A stretch of DNA of 64,000 nucleotides from Streptomyces sp. NBC_01571 (GTDB lineage Bacteria > Actinomycetota > Actinomycetes > Streptomycetales > Streptomycetaceae): assembly GCF_026339875.1 (NCBI RefSeq), contig NZ_JAPEPZ010000002.1, positions 186,001 to 250,000 on the forward strand. The letters run 5' to 3'. Of this stretch, positions 26,163 through 35,277 are shown piece by piece. The notes under the pieces are model-generated. The model had not been told where the DNA came from. It ran no database searches and saw only the letters and a program-made list of their open reading frames with translations. A program made the position numbers and the translations under genes. Positions within the stretch are counted from its first letter, which is position 1. The number at the start of each line of letters is the position of its first letter.

Positions 26163-26905
26163 TCAGGCAGCGAATCCACCGTCCACGGCGATCGTGGCAC
26201 CGGTGACGTACCGGCCCGCGTCGCCCGCGAGGTGGGCCACGGTCGCGGCGACGTCCGACGGCCGCCCGTAGTGGCCGAGCGCGGTGAGACCCCTCTGGAT
26301 GTCGGCGCCCGGACCGTCGGAGGGGTTCATGTCCGTCTCCGTCGGGCCCGGGTGGACCAGGTTGGCGGTGATACCCGTGGACCCAGCTCGCGGGCCAGTG
26401 ATCTGGTGAGGCCGATCAACGCGGTCTTGCTGGTCGCGTACAGGGAGCCACCGGGGAAGGCGACCCGCTCGGCCATGCAACTGCCGATGTTGATGATGCG
26501 CCCGCCCCCGGCCATGTACCGGACCGCCGCCTGGGACGCGACGAACGGCGCCCGTACGTTGATGTGCAGGACCCGGTCGATGTCGTCCAGTGACAGGTCC
26601 TCGACGGGTCCCAGCACTCCGATCCCCGCGTTGTTGATGACGATGTCGAGCCGTCCGAACTCGGCGGCGACCCGGTCCACCGCCTCGCGCACCGCCGTCG
26701 GGTCCGCACCGTCGGCCCGGACGGCCTCGGCCCTGCGGCCCATGTCCCTGATCCGGCCGGCCACCTCCGCCGCGCGGTCCGCGCTGTCCCGGTAGGTCAG
26801 TGCGACGTCGGCCCCGTCCTCGGCCAGCCTGAGCGCCACAGCCTCACCGATCCCCCGGCTTCCGCCCGTCACGATGGCCACCTTGCCGTCAAGCTTCGCA
26901 GTCAT
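26163..26905 (-). pseudogene. SDR family oxidoreductase with single-base frameshift
   Basis: The frame from ATG 26905 gives a classic short-chain dehydrogenase (KVAIVTGGSRGIGEAV, NNAGIGVLGP, catalytic YATSK) up to LARELGPR. It then slips: the continuation GITANLVHPGPTETDMNP, GRPSDVAATVAHLAG and VTGATIAVDGGFAA lies in the next frame down to 26163. One G is missing from a G run at minus-strand 26374-26376 (CCACGGGTATCACC where CGGGG would restore CGG-GGT-ATC). Everything else is intact, so this is either a very recent mutation or a base-calling error. Confidence 0.8.
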
Positions 26906-27457
26906 GTCTTCGCTCAACTCTCTTTCTCATTAGCCGACTTGTCGATGCTCCCCGGCGGACCATGAGGTGTCCGGCGGCATTCCGACGTCGTGCTGGGGGC
27001 ATCTCGAAGAGGTACGGCACGACCAGGCGGGGTCCAGGTCCCCGCCGGGGGACGCGCCTCCGCACGCACGCTCCTCGTCGGCGGTCGTCACGGCGACGGC
27101 CGTCACGTCGGCGTCGTCACGGCGGCGGTCCTCACGTCGGTGAACCGGGGACCGTCGTGTGTGCGTCCGGCAGCGCTCCATGCCCGACGACGTACACGCC
27201 GCAGGCCCTCCGTGGTCGGCGGTCGGCACGGTACAGCGTCCTCACCGGGCCGAACGCCCCCTCCGCCCGGGCCGGGCCGGCGGGGTATGAACGAGGGCCG
27301 GAGGGGGTCTGCCGGATCATGGAGAACACCGGCAGTGACAAGATGGCCTGGTGGCACCCGCATCCGCGTGGTGCCGCCCACCGCTGTCCCGACCGGTCAC
27401 GGCCGCCGGGAAGCGGTCCGGCGCTGGGGGGAGCTCATGATGCGGGAAGGCAAGCGT
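26906..27457. other. intergenic region between divergent SDR and Ppx-like genes
   Basis: 552 bases without a supported gene. It contains imperfect repeats of ACGTCGG/GTCGTCACGG around 27080-27140. Frames through it extend the Ppx-like gene upstream but with shadow-like composition. No terminator or operator stands out. Confidence 0.35.
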
Positions 27458-28390
27458 ATGCGGCAGGCAGGGGTACTCGACGTGGGGTGCCACAGCGCGT
27501 TGCTGACGGTCGCGCGGCGGCCGAAGGGCGGGACGCTGGAACCTGTCCTCTCCCACAAGGTGCGGCTGCGACTGCACCAGAGCCTGGGACCGGACGGGCG
27601 GCTGCGCGAGTCGGGGGTCAGGAGCGTGCAGCGGGCGGTGACGGAGGCCGCCTCGGCGGACCCACAGCTGCGCCTGCCCGAGGTGTTCGCGTTCGCCACG
27701 TCCGTCATCCGGGACGCGCCCAACCGCGACGAGGTCATCGACCGGGTGGCACACGCCACCGGCATCCGCCTGCGGGTGCTGCCCGGTGAGGAGGAGGCGC
27801 GGCTGGCGTACGCGGCCGCCCGCAGATGGGCGGCGCCCACCGGCGGCCCCCTGCTCGTCCTGGACATCGGTGGCGGCACCCTGGAGATCGCCTCCGGTAC
27901 CGCGGACCAGCCCCGCACCGTGTTGTCGCTGCCGTTGGGAGCCCGCACGGTCACCCGCGAGTGGCTTCCCGGCGGCACCGCCCCCTCCAAGCGCCGGCTG
28001 GCCGAGCTGCGGCGGCATCTGCGGCGTTCCCTGAGCTCGCTCCCCGACCTGCCCCAGGCGGAGCCGGGCGGGCAGGTCCTGGCGTGTTCCAAGACCTTCA
28101 CCCAGTTGTCCCGGCTCGCCGCGGCCGGGAAGAACCGGCCGCCCCGCACGCCGCAGCGCCTGACGCTGCCCGCGCTGCGGACGACGGTTCCGCTCCTGGC
28201 CGCCTCGACCCCGAAGCGGCGCGGCAGACTGCCCGGCATCTCCCCGCACCGCGCCGAGCAGTCGCTGGCCGGAGCCCTGATCGCCGAGGCCCTCATGGAA
28301 ACCTGTGGGGTCGACAGCGTCACCATCTGCCCCTGGTCCACCCGCGAAGGACTGCTCCTGGAACGCCTCGGCGGCGCCCGCACCGACTGA
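27458..28390 (+). CDS. Ppx/GppA-family phosphatase-like protein with altered N-motif
   Basis: A 310-residue member of the exopolyphosphatase/pppGpp phosphohydrolase family (ASKHA fold). It starts MRQAGVLDVG after GGAAGG; ATG 27440 after GGAG is an alternative. The phosphate-1 loop is DVGCHSALL instead of the usual DxGSNSxRL. The remaining motifs are good: ATSVIRDAPNRDEVIDRV (about 82-99), VLPGEEEARLAY and LVLDIGGGTLEIASG (about 136-150). The family hydrolyses polyphosphate or pppGpp. The changed first loop leaves activity uncertain. Monocistronic; FUSC gene follows after 208 bases. Confidence 0.8.
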   Translation: MRQAGVLDVGCHSALLTVARRPKGGTLEPVLSHKVRLRLHQSLGPDGRLRESGVRSVQRAVTEAASADPQLRLPEVFAFATSVIRDAPNRDEVIDRVAHATGIRLRVLPGEEEARLAYAAARRWAAPTGGPLLVLDIGGGTLEIASGTADQPRTVLSLPLGARTVTREWLPGGTAPSKRRLAELRRHLRRSLSSLPDLPQAEPGGQVLACSKTFTQLSRLAAAGKNRPPRTPQRLTLPALRTTVPLLAASTPKRRGRLPGISPHRAEQSLAGALIAEALMETCGVDSVTICPWSTREGLLLERLGGARTD

Positions 28391-28598
28391 CGCGGCTCCT
28401 CGGGCACGCCGGTCGGAGAGGAGCCGAACGACGGCACGGGACACCCGGCCGCGGCCGGTGTTGATCACGCACGCGCCGCTCGCACCGGGCCGAGTCCAGT
28501 TCGCGCCCGCGCCTACGTTCGCGTTCGCATGGCGTTCCGCACGGGGCAGCCGTCAGACTTGCTGAGGCGGACTGCCTCGGCGACGGGAGGTGCGGCGC

Positions 28599-30893
28599 GT
28601 GCGAAGACCGGGCCGTGTCACTCTCGGCCGCGCCATGTCCTGGCTGCGGGCCCACGATCCCGAGCTGGCGGCCACCCGCCGCGCCGTGCGGACCGCGATC
28701 GTGATGCCCGCCCTCTTCGCCCTGTGCGGTCAGGTGATCGGCTCGCCCGCGATGGCGACCTTCGCGGCGTTCGGTTCGTTCTCGATGCTCCTGCTGGTGG
28801 ACTTCACCGGCCCCATGGTGCAGCGGCTGCAGGCGCACGCGGGGCTCGCGGTGGCGTGGGCGGTCCTCATCAGTCTGGGCACGCTCGTCGCCCACCGGAT
28901 CTGGCTCGCGGTCGCCGTCATGGTCGTCGTCGGCTTCCTGGTGCTCTTCGCGGGCGCCATCAGCTCTGTCCTCGCGGGCGCGTCCACCGCGCTCCTGCTG
29001 GCCTTCATTCTCCCGGTCACCTCACCCGCTCCGCTGTCCCAGCTCCCCGACCGGCTCGCCGGTGCGGGACTGGCGGCGGCCGCGGCCATGCTCGCCGTCT
29101 CCCTGCTGTGGCCCCGGCCTGCCGCGGACCCGCTCAGCGCACCCGCGGCACGGGTCTGCCGCGCCGCCGCGGAGCAACTGCGAGCCGACGCGTCCTGGCT
29201 GGCCGGCGGCCCCGGCATGGCGGGCGTCGGCCAGTGCCGCATCACCGCCCACCGGGCCGCCGCCGCCGCCGCCGACCTGCGCGGCGTCTTCGACACCACG
29301 CCCTATCGGCCCACCGGTCTGTCGACCAGCTCACGCGCCATCGTCCGTCTGGTCGACGAACTGACCTGGCTCAGCGACGTCCTCGCCGACAGCGTGCCCC
29401 CTCTCGACGGCCGCCCGGCGTGCGACCCCGACGCCCACGCCGTACGACGGGCCGCCGCGCGTGTCCTGGACGAGGCGGCAGGACTGCTCGACGTCCCGAT
29501 GAACCCCCGGGACGCACTGCGCGCCGCCTCAAACGACCTGGGTGCGGCGATGGCCGGTATGGAGCGCCACGCCACCGGCAGGCTGAGCGGGCACCAGGCG
29601 GGAGCCGCGACACCGTCGCGGGTGCATCCGGTCATCGGAAGGCTGGACCTGTCGTTCCGCGCGCAGGAGCTGGGGTTCGCGACGCTGCAGATCGCGAACA
29701 ACGTGGACCTGGCCGCGTCCGCGGAGCGGCGCAGCTGGCACGACCGCCTGCTCGGCCGCGAGCCCGGGACCCTCACCGAACCACTGATGTCGGCGCGTGA
29801 GCGGGCCGCCACGCACCTTCGGCCGCAGTCGGTCTGGCTGCACAACAGCCTCCGCGGCGCGCTCGGCCTCGGCATCGCGGTCTCCCTCACCCAACTGACC
29901 AGCCTCCAGCACTCGTTCTGGGTCCTGCTGGGAACCCTGTCGGTGCTGCGCTCGAACGCCCTCAACACCGGTCAGAACGCGATGCGCGCCGTGCTGGGCA
30001 CCCTGGCGGGTTCGATCATCGGAGCCGGGTTGCTGCAGCTCATCGGCCACCACAGCACCGTGCTGTGGATCCTGCTGCCTCTCGCCGTGCTCATCGCCGG
30101 CATCGCCCCCGCCGCGATCTCCTTCGCGGCGGGCCAGGCCGCGTTCACCGTCACCGTCGTCATCCTGTTCAACATCGGCCAGAACCCCGACTGGCACATC
30201 GTCCTGCTGCGGATCCAGGACATCGCCGTCGGCTGCGCCGTGAGCGTGCTGATGGCCCTGTTCCTCTGGCCACGCGGCGCGACGGCCGCTGTCGACCGCG
30301 CCCTCGCCGAGGCGTACACGGACAGTGCCCGCTACCTCGCCGGAACGGTGGCGTACGCCGTGGGCCGGTGCGGGTCCGGCCCCGCGCCTACGGCCGGCCC
30401 TCCCGTCGAGGAAGGCCGTGCGGCGGCCGCCGCCGCACGGCGGCTCGACGACGCCTTCCGCAGCTACCTCGCCGAACGCGGCGCCAAACCGACGCCCCTC
30501 GCCGACATGACCACGCTCGTCACCGGCATCGTCGGACTGCGCCTGGCCGGGGACGCCGTCCTGGGACTGTGGCAGCGCGCCGGCGACGAGGACGCCGGTA
30601 CGGACCGGGCCGAGGCGCGTCTCGTGATCCTGGGCACCGCCGGCCATGTGACCGGCTGGTACCGGGATCTGGCCGCCGCACTGGGCCGGGCCGCTCCCGT
30701 GCCGGAACCGCTGCCCCGCAATCCCACGGCCGAGAGACGGCTCGTCGACTCCCTGCGTCGCGACCTGACCGACGAGCGGGGGCAGTCCACCGCCACGGCC
30801 GTCCGCATCATCTGGACCGCCGACCACCTCGATGTGGCCCGCCGGCTCCAACCGAACCTGGCGGCCGCGGCGGCACCCCACCCCGCGTCCTGA
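28599..30893 (+). CDS. FUSC-family inner membrane exporter-like protein
   Basis: A 764-residue protein. The GTG at 28599 is preferred because GGGAGG (28585-28590) is 8 bases upstream; GTG 28590 overlaps it. Two blocks of about six membrane segments (about residues 27-180 and 415-560) are separated by and followed by cytoplasmic regions, the usual FUSC/aromatic-acid-exporter layout. Typical segments: PAMATFAAFGSFSMLLLVDF, HSFWVLLGTLSVLRSNALN (with the conserved RxxALxTGQNA motif). The family is linked to efflux of aromatic acids or fusaric acid-like compounds. No membrane-fusion partner is nearby. Confidence 0.87.
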   Translation: MRRPGRVTLGRAMSWLRAHDPELAATRRAVRTAIVMPALFALCGQVIGSPAMATFAAFGSFSMLLLVDFTGPMVQRLQAHAGLAVAWAVLISLGTLVAHRIWLAVAVMVVVGFLVLFAGAISSVLAGASTALLLAFILPVTSPAPLSQLPDRLAGAGLAAAAAMLAVSLLWPRPAADPLSAPAARVCRAAAEQLRADASWLAGGPGMAGVGQCRITAHRAAAAAADLRGVFDTTPYRPTGLSTSSRAIVRLVDELTWLSDVLADSVPPLDGRPACDPDAHAVRRAAARVLDEAAGLLDVPMNPRDALRAASNDLGAAMAGMERHATGRLSGHQAGAATPSRVHPVIGRLDLSFRAQELGFATLQIANNVDLAASAERRSWHDRLLGREPGTLTEPLMSARERAATHLRPQSVWLHNSLRGALGLGIAVSLTQLTSLQHSFWVLLGTLSVLRSNALNTGQNAMRAVLGTLAGSIIGAGLLQLIGHHSTVLWILLPLAVLIAGIAPAAISFAAGQAAFTVTVVILFNIGQNPDWHIVLLRIQDIAVGCAVSVLMALFLWPRGATAAVDRALAEAYTDSARYLAGTVAYAVGRCGSGPAPTAGPPVEEGRAAAAAARRLDDAFRSYLAERGAKPTPLADMTTLVTGIVGLRLAGDAVLGLWQRAGDEDAGTDRAEARLVILGTAGHVTGWYRDLAAALGRAAPVPEPLPRNPTAERRLVDSLRRDLTDERGQSTATAVRIIWTADHLDVARRLQPNLAAAAAPHPAS

Positions 30894-30990
30894 CCGGTGC
30901 CCTCGAGTGGGCCACCCCGCGGCGCAGTCGTCCGCGGGGGCGGGGCGGTCCGAACCCCGCGCCCGGGACAGCGGCGGACGCGAAGGCCAC

Positions 30991-31608
30991 TCAGCCCGTG
31001 CACAGAGTCGCGACCGCGGTGCGGCGGAGCGTTTCCTCGGCCCGCTCCCAGGGCCAGCCGTTCTCGACCACCAGCGTGCGCCAGCCGGTCGGGCCGAACC
31101 AGAACCACAGGAGATCGGCCGTCTCGTCGACCGGGCCGGGAGGCGCTGGGTCCAGGGTGTGCAGGTGGCGGGCGGCGGCGCGCAGGGCGAGCCGGTAGTC
31201 CGCGGTGGCGCGCTCCCACAGCGCCTCACCGTTCTCGTGCACGGGCAGCGCCTTGCGGATCGCCTCGTGCACCGTGAACTGCTTCTCGTTGCCCAGGCGC
31301 GTGCCGTGTGCCAGCGCCTTCAGCACCGCCTCGGGTGTCGGCAGGGCGAGCACCTGCCGCATGGCCTGCTCGTAGCCGGAGTCGACCACGCCCTGGTCGA
31401 CGATCCGGTCCAGGATGTCGCTCTTGCTGCCGACACTCGCGAAGACGGTCTTCGCGGAGACACCGGCCGCCGCCGCGATGTCCGCGACGGTCACCCGCCC
31501 ATAGCCACGTCCGGCGAACAGTTCGGCGGCGCGCTGCAGGATCAGCGCGCGCGTCCGGGCGGCGGCCTGCTCCCGCAGCGGAGAGACGTAGGGGCGTTTG
31601 GAGGGCAT
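30991..31608 (-). CDS. TetR/AcrR-family regulator
   Basis: A 205-residue TetR protein. The HTH is ALILQRAAELFAGRGYGRV, VADIAAAAGVSAKTVFASVGSKSDIL (about 20-66). The C-terminal ligand domain is unrecognised, with Trp-rich sequence near 165-185 (LLWFWFGPTGW). It is divergent from a SnoaL-like gene with a 179-base spacer holding an imperfect inverted repeat beside the start, and is convergent with the FUSC gene. It may control either neighbour; self-control is likely. Confidence 0.88.
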   Translation of the reverse strand: MPSKRPYVSPLREQAAARTRALILQRAAELFAGRGYGRVTVADIAAAAGVSAKTVFASVGSKSDILDRIVDQGVVDSGYEQAMRQVLALPTPEAVLKALAHGTRLGNEKQFTVHEAIRKALPVHENGEALWERATADYRLALRAAARHLHTLDPAPPGPVDETADLLWFWFGPTGWRTLVVENGWPWERAEETLRRTAVATLCTG

Positions 31609-31616
31609 TCGGACAT

Positions 31617-31655
31617 CCTAGTCAATGTCATCACACCGTTTCCCTATTCATTAGG
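31617..31655. promoter_or_regulatory. imperfect inverted repeat, possible TetR operator
   Basis: CCTAGTCAATG (31617-31627) and TATTCATTAGG (31645-31655) are inverted repeats matching at 8 of 11 positions, in the unusually A+T-rich spacer just upstream of the TetR start. The wide 17-base separation makes this only a tentative operator. Confidence 0.3.
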
Positions 31656-31787
31656 TGCCCTGTAACCTCAATCATCGTTCGGCGGGCACACCCGGCGTGG
31701 AACGCGCGCCGCCTCGGTCCCCCGGACAGAACGACGTCGCTGCACAGATCGCACAGCCGGTGAGAACCGGTGAAAGGTACGGACGCA

Positions 31788-32366
31788 ATGGGCATGGACA
31801 CCACGGGCCTGGCCCACGGGCTCTTCCGCATCCTCGAGACCGGGGATCCGGCACTGGCCGCCGAGGTGGTGGGCGAGGACTTCCACAACCGCGAAGCGGC
31901 CGTGGCGCCCGCCGCCTGCTCGATCCCGGGACCGGCGGGGGTCCTCGCCTCGAGCGCGTGGATGCGGTCCGCCTTCAGCGACCTGCGCTTCCCCGTGCTC
32001 GGCACCGCCGGGAACGACGAGCAGGTCTGGGTACGGCTGCGGATGCGGGGCCGCCACACCGGCCCGTTCGTCCGTTTCCGCGACGGCGCCCTCGACCAGG
32101 CCGTACCTCCCACCGGGCGTGAGATCGACTTCGAACAGATCCATGTGCTCGACCTGCGGGACGGCAAGGTGGTCGGACACGAGGCGGTACGCGACGACAT
32201 CACCATGCTCGGACAGCTCGGCGTGTTCCCCCCGTCCCCGGCCACCGCCCTGCGCATGGTCGCCTGGAAGGTGACCGGACGCGCCGCACGCGCGGCCGCC
32301 GACATCACCACACGGGCGGCCGAGGCGGCGGCCCGGCGGCCGGGTGGGCGGGCCGAGAGCCGCTGA
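31788..32366 (+). CDS. SnoaL-like/ester cyclase-type protein
   Basis: A 192-residue protein with a SnoaL-like alpha+beta-barrel pattern (NTF2 fold): LFRILETGDPALAAEVVGEDFHNREAA (about 9-35), FSDLRFPVLGTAGNDEQVWVRLRMRGRHTG-type strands and DFEQIHVLDLRDGKVVGHEAVRDD (about 114-137). Such proteins act as polyketide cyclases, small hydratases or stress proteins. The C-terminal 30 residues are Ala/Arg-rich (RAARAAADITTRAAEAAARR). ATG 31788 is taken with AAAGG 10 bases upstream; a GTG at 31770 is possible. Substrate unknown. Confidence 0.78.
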   Translation: MGMDTTGLAHGLFRILETGDPALAAEVVGEDFHNREAAVAPAACSIPGPAGVLASSAWMRSAFSDLRFPVLGTAGNDEQVWVRLRMRGRHTGPFVRFRDGALDQAVPPTGREIDFEQIHVLDLRDGKVVGHEAVRDDITMLGQLGVFPPSPATALRMVAWKVTGRAARAAADITTRAAEAAARRPGGRAESR

Positions 32367-32407
32367 GCCGGACGCCGCACCGTAGGCTGGCCGACGCCTG
32401 CGTCCTC

Positions 32408-32925
32408 TCAGGGGCTCGGGCCCAGGGAGGACCGGGCGTCACCCGCCGCACGGGCCCGACCCGCCGCACGGACACCTTTCACCGCCGTCCTCGGTGTCGG
32501 CTCAGGCGGACGCCGGTGCTCCTTGAAGAAGCCGGTCAGCTTCGCCAGGGCGGTCGGCACGTACGCGTCCTTGTCGTACGGGTCGATGTGGGTGGCGCCC
32601 TCGCCCCGGAAGAGCTCCTTCGGCTCCCGTGCCTTCCCGATCGCCTCACGGCTGAAGTAGGCGGTGTCCGCCTCGGTTCCGGCGATCATCAGCAGCGGCC
32701 GCGGCGCGACGAGATGGATAAGGCCGAAGGAGGAGTACTGCGCGATCTGGTGGGTCACGGCGCTCCTGATGTCCTCCGCCCGCGCGAACGGGTTCTCCAG
32801 GCCCCGCGGCTCCCCTTCGCTGTCGCCCTGATAGGCGGTGTCGAAGGCCAGCGCGACGAAGCCCTCCGCGGCCAGCTCCTCCGCGTAGAGACCGGCCGTC
32901 TGCTCGCTCACGCCCGGGCCGCGCA
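32408..32925 (-). pseudogene. alpha/beta-hydrolase remnant, nucleophile region deleted
   Basis: The minus-strand frame encodes GVSEQTAGLYAEELAAEGFVA, LAFDTAYQGDSEGEPRGLENP and AEDIRSAV. It then jumps straight to THQIAQYSSFGLIHLVAPRP and LLMIAGTEADTAYFSREA. In full homologues these flank a segment with the nucleophile elbow (a GxCxGG-type or GxSxG motif), which is missing here. The N-terminal part is also missing: at about 32920 the sequence gives way to the tail of an oppositely oriented XRE regulator. Non-functional. Confidence 0.72.
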
Positions 32926-33142
32926 CGACGTCGCGCACAAGACCTGCGGCACCAAGACACTGCACCGCCCCGTCGTCCGAGCCCTCACTGTCGACTGGGA
33001 GATGCTCGGCTGCACCACCGACCCGGACCAGCAGCTCATGGTGATGACCGCGGCCGCCGGATCCGACTCCCACGAGGCACTCCACTTCCTCGCGTCCTGG
33101 TCGGGCCCCGCACCGTCCCGCAGGGAGAACCCGACGAGTTGA
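32909..33142 (+). pseudogene. MmyB-type XRE regulator, C-terminal remnant
   Basis: The plus-strand frame reads HARAAHDVAHKTCGTKTLHRP, LTVDWEMLGCTTDPDQQLMVM and GSDSHEALHFLASW then a stop at 33142. This is the end of the MmyB-like ligand-binding domain found in Streptomyces XRE regulators (compare the complete gene at 54819). The HTH and most of the domain are absent. Its left end coincides with the truncated hydrolase, so one deletion joined both genes. Confidence 0.72.
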
Positions 33143-33270
33143 CGGGCCGCCGTCCCGAGCCGCCGACCCGCCGCATCGAACACCGAAGCGCGCTGGAGGA
33201 AGGCCGACCCCGTGAACAACACCAAGGCGGTGAGGGCCGAGCTTCTTTCGGAATGCGGCAGGATGAGGCC

Positions 33271-33597
33271 ATGAGCGTAGTCAAGATCAACGTACTGACC
33301 GTCCCCGCCGAGCAGCGGGAGACGCTGGAGAAGCGCTTCGCCTCCCGTGCCCATGCCGTGGAGAACTCCGACGGCTTCGAGTGGTTCGAACTCCTCCGCC
33401 CGGTCGAGGGCACCGACAGCTACCTCGTCTACACCCGCTGGCGTGACGAGGCGTCCTTCCAGGCCTGGATGGAGGGGCCCATGAAGGCGGCCCACCAAGG
33501 TGCCGGCGAGGGCGGTGAGCGCCCCAAGCCGGCCGCCGCCGGGTCCACGCTGTGGTCGTTCGACGTCGTGCAGCAGGCGGCACCGAAGACCGCGTAG
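33271..33597 (+). CDS. antibiotic biosynthesis monooxygenase (ABM) domain protein
   Basis: A 108-residue ferredoxin-fold ABM protein: SVVKINVLTVPAEQRETLEK, RAHAVENSDGFEWFELLRPVEG, YLVYTRWRDEASFQAWMEG. This is the HmoA/HmoB-like subgroup associated with haem degradation or small-molecule oxygenation; the conserved FxWFELLRP strand is visible. The ATG follows GGATGAGG. Single gene between pseudogenes and a convergent glycerol kinase. Substrate unknown. Confidence 0.82.
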   Translation: MSVVKINVLTVPAEQRETLEKRFASRAHAVENSDGFEWFELLRPVEGTDSYLVYTRWRDEASFQAWMEGPMKAAHQGAGEGGERPKPAAAGSTLWSFDVVQQAAPKTA

Positions 33598-33625
33598 CCG
33601 GACCCCGGCACTCTGCACCGCGGTC

Positions 33626-33649
33626 AGCCGGCGAGTGGGTGAGCCGGCT
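33626..33649. terminator. hairpin between convergent genes
   Basis: AGCCGGC (33626-33632) and GCCGGCT (33643-33649) form a perfect 7-bp stem between the ABM gene and the convergent glycerol kinase gene. Could terminate either strand. Confidence 0.5.
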
Positions 33650-33721
33650 TTCCAGTGAGTGATGCGGACCGGCAGTCGGTGAGTTCCGCGCCGGCTGCCG
33701 GCATCGTCCGCCCGACCCCCG

Positions 33722-35236
33722 TCAAGTGGAGCCCGGTGGTTTGATCCACCCCAGGGACCGCTCGACGGCCCGCTGCCAGTTGTCGTACTCCGCCTCACGG
33801 TGCGCGGGGTCCATGTTCGGCAGCCACTGGCCGGCCCGGTGCCAGTTGCGGCGCAGGATCTCCAGGTCCGGCCAGTAGCCGGCGGCCAGGCCCGCCGCGT
33901 AGGCGGCGCCCAGGGAGACCGTCTCGGCCACCATCGGCCGCACCACCGGCACGTCGAGCACGTCGGCCACGAACTGCATGAGCAGGTTGTCCGCTGTCAT
34001 ACCGCCGTCGACCTTGAGCTGCTTCAGGGCCACCGAGGAGTCGGCGTTCATGGCGTCGACGACCTCCCGGGTCTGCCAGCCGGTGGCCTCCAGGACGGCC
34101 CGGGCCAGATGTCCCCTGGTGATGTACGAGGTGAGTCCGACGATGACCCCGCGCGCGTCGCTGCGCCAGCGGGGTGCGAACAGACCGGAGAAGGCAGGGA
34201 CGATGTAGCAGCCGCCGTTGTCCTCGACCGTCCGCGCGAGGGTCTCGATCTCCGGCGCGCTGTTGATCAGTCCCAGGCGGTCACGGAACCACTGGACCAG
34301 TGAGCCGGTGACCGCGATCGAACCCTCCAGTGCGTAGACCGGAGGCTCGTCCCCGATCTTGTAGGCGACGGTCGTGAGGAGTCCGTGCCGCGACCGCACG
34401 ACGTCGGTACCGGTGTTGAGCAGCAGGAAGCTGCCCGTTCCGTAGGTGCACTTCGCCTCACCCGGGGAGAAACAGGTCTGGCCGAACAGGGCCGCCTGCT
34501 GGTCACCGAGCGCGGCGGTGATGCGGACGCCCGGGAGAAGCGAACGGGCCTCCCCGTAACTCTCGGCGGAGGAGCGGATCTCCGGAAGCATGGGGCGGGG
34601 GACCCCGAAGAACGCGAGAAGCTCGTCGTCCCACTTCAGCGTACGGATGTTCATCAGCATGGTGCGGCTGGCGTTCGTCGCGTCCGTGATGTGCAGGCCG
34701 CCGTCCGCACCACCGGTGATGTTCCAGATCAGCCAGCTCTCCATCGTGCCGAACAGCACCTCGCCGTCCCTGGCCCGCCGCTCCAGTCCGTTGACATGGT
34801 CGAACAGCCAGCGGATCCGCAGCGCCGAGAAATAGGTAGAGGGAGGCAGACCGCAGCGCTCGAGGAAGAAGTCGTCTCCGGGGTCGATCCTGAGGTCCTC
34901 GACGAGCGGCGCCGTACGGGTGTCCTGCCAGACGATGGCCCTGCCCAGCGGGGCACCCGTCCGCCGGTCCCAGACCACCGTCGTCTCCCGCTGGTTCGCG
35001 AGACCGATGGCGGCCACCTCCGCCGCGCCGACACCCTCGTCCGACAGGGCCTCCGGGACGATGCGCTGCAGGTTGCGCCAGATCTCGACGGCGTCGTGCT
35101 CGACCCATCCGGGGCGCGGGAAGTGCTGCTGGTGCTCACGCTGGGCGACCGACACCAACCGCCCATGGTGGTCGAACAGGATGCATCGGGTGGAGTTGGT
35201 GCCCTGATCGATGGACATTACATACCGTTCAACCAT
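33722..35236 (-). CDS. glpK: glycerol kinase
   Basis: A 504-residue FGGY-family kinase that phosphorylates glycerol to glycerol-3-phosphate. Motifs: [15 protein letters not shown] (usual DQGTTSTR), [44 protein letters not shown] and the C-terminal ATP motif [21 protein letters not shown]. The start at 35236 gives the family N-terminus [12 protein letters not shown]; upstream codons add non-conserved sequence. It is 41 bases downstream of an IclR regulator on the same strand, like the gylR-gyl operon of Streptomyces. However, neither glpF before it nor glpD after it is present here. Confidence 0.95.
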   Translation of the reverse strand: MVERYVMSIDQGTNSTRCILFDHHGRLVSVAQREHQQHFPRPGWVEHDAVEIWRNLQRIVPEALSDEGVGAAEVAAIGLANQRETTVVWDRRTGAPLGRAIVWQDTRTAPLVEDLRIDPGDDFFLERCGLPPSTYFSALRIRWLFDHVNGLERRARDGEVLFGTMESWLIWNITGGADGGLHITDATNASRTMLMNIRTLKWDDELLAFFGVPRPMLPEIRSSAESYGEARSLLPGVRITAALGDQQAALFGQTCFSPGEAKCTYGTGSFLLLNTGTDVVRSRHGLLTTVAYKIGDEPPVYALEGSIAVTGSLVQWFRDRLGLINSAPEIETLARTVEDNGGCYIVPAFSGLFAPRWRSDARGVIVGLTSYITRGHLARAVLEATGWQTREVVDAMNADSSVALKQLKVDGGMTADNLLMQFVADVLDVPVVRPMVAETVSLGAAYAAGLAAGYWPDLEILRRNWHRAGQWLPNMDPAHREAEYDNWQRAVERSLGWIKPPGST

Positions 35237-35277
35237 GATCGGCTTCTGCCTTCCGATGTGTCGGTGAGGCGGTGGTG

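Noticed and set aside
26990..27457. Upstream in-frame extension of the Ppx-like gene
   Set aside because: Extension is Arg/Pro/Gly-rich shadow sequence; the family fold begins at the chosen start.
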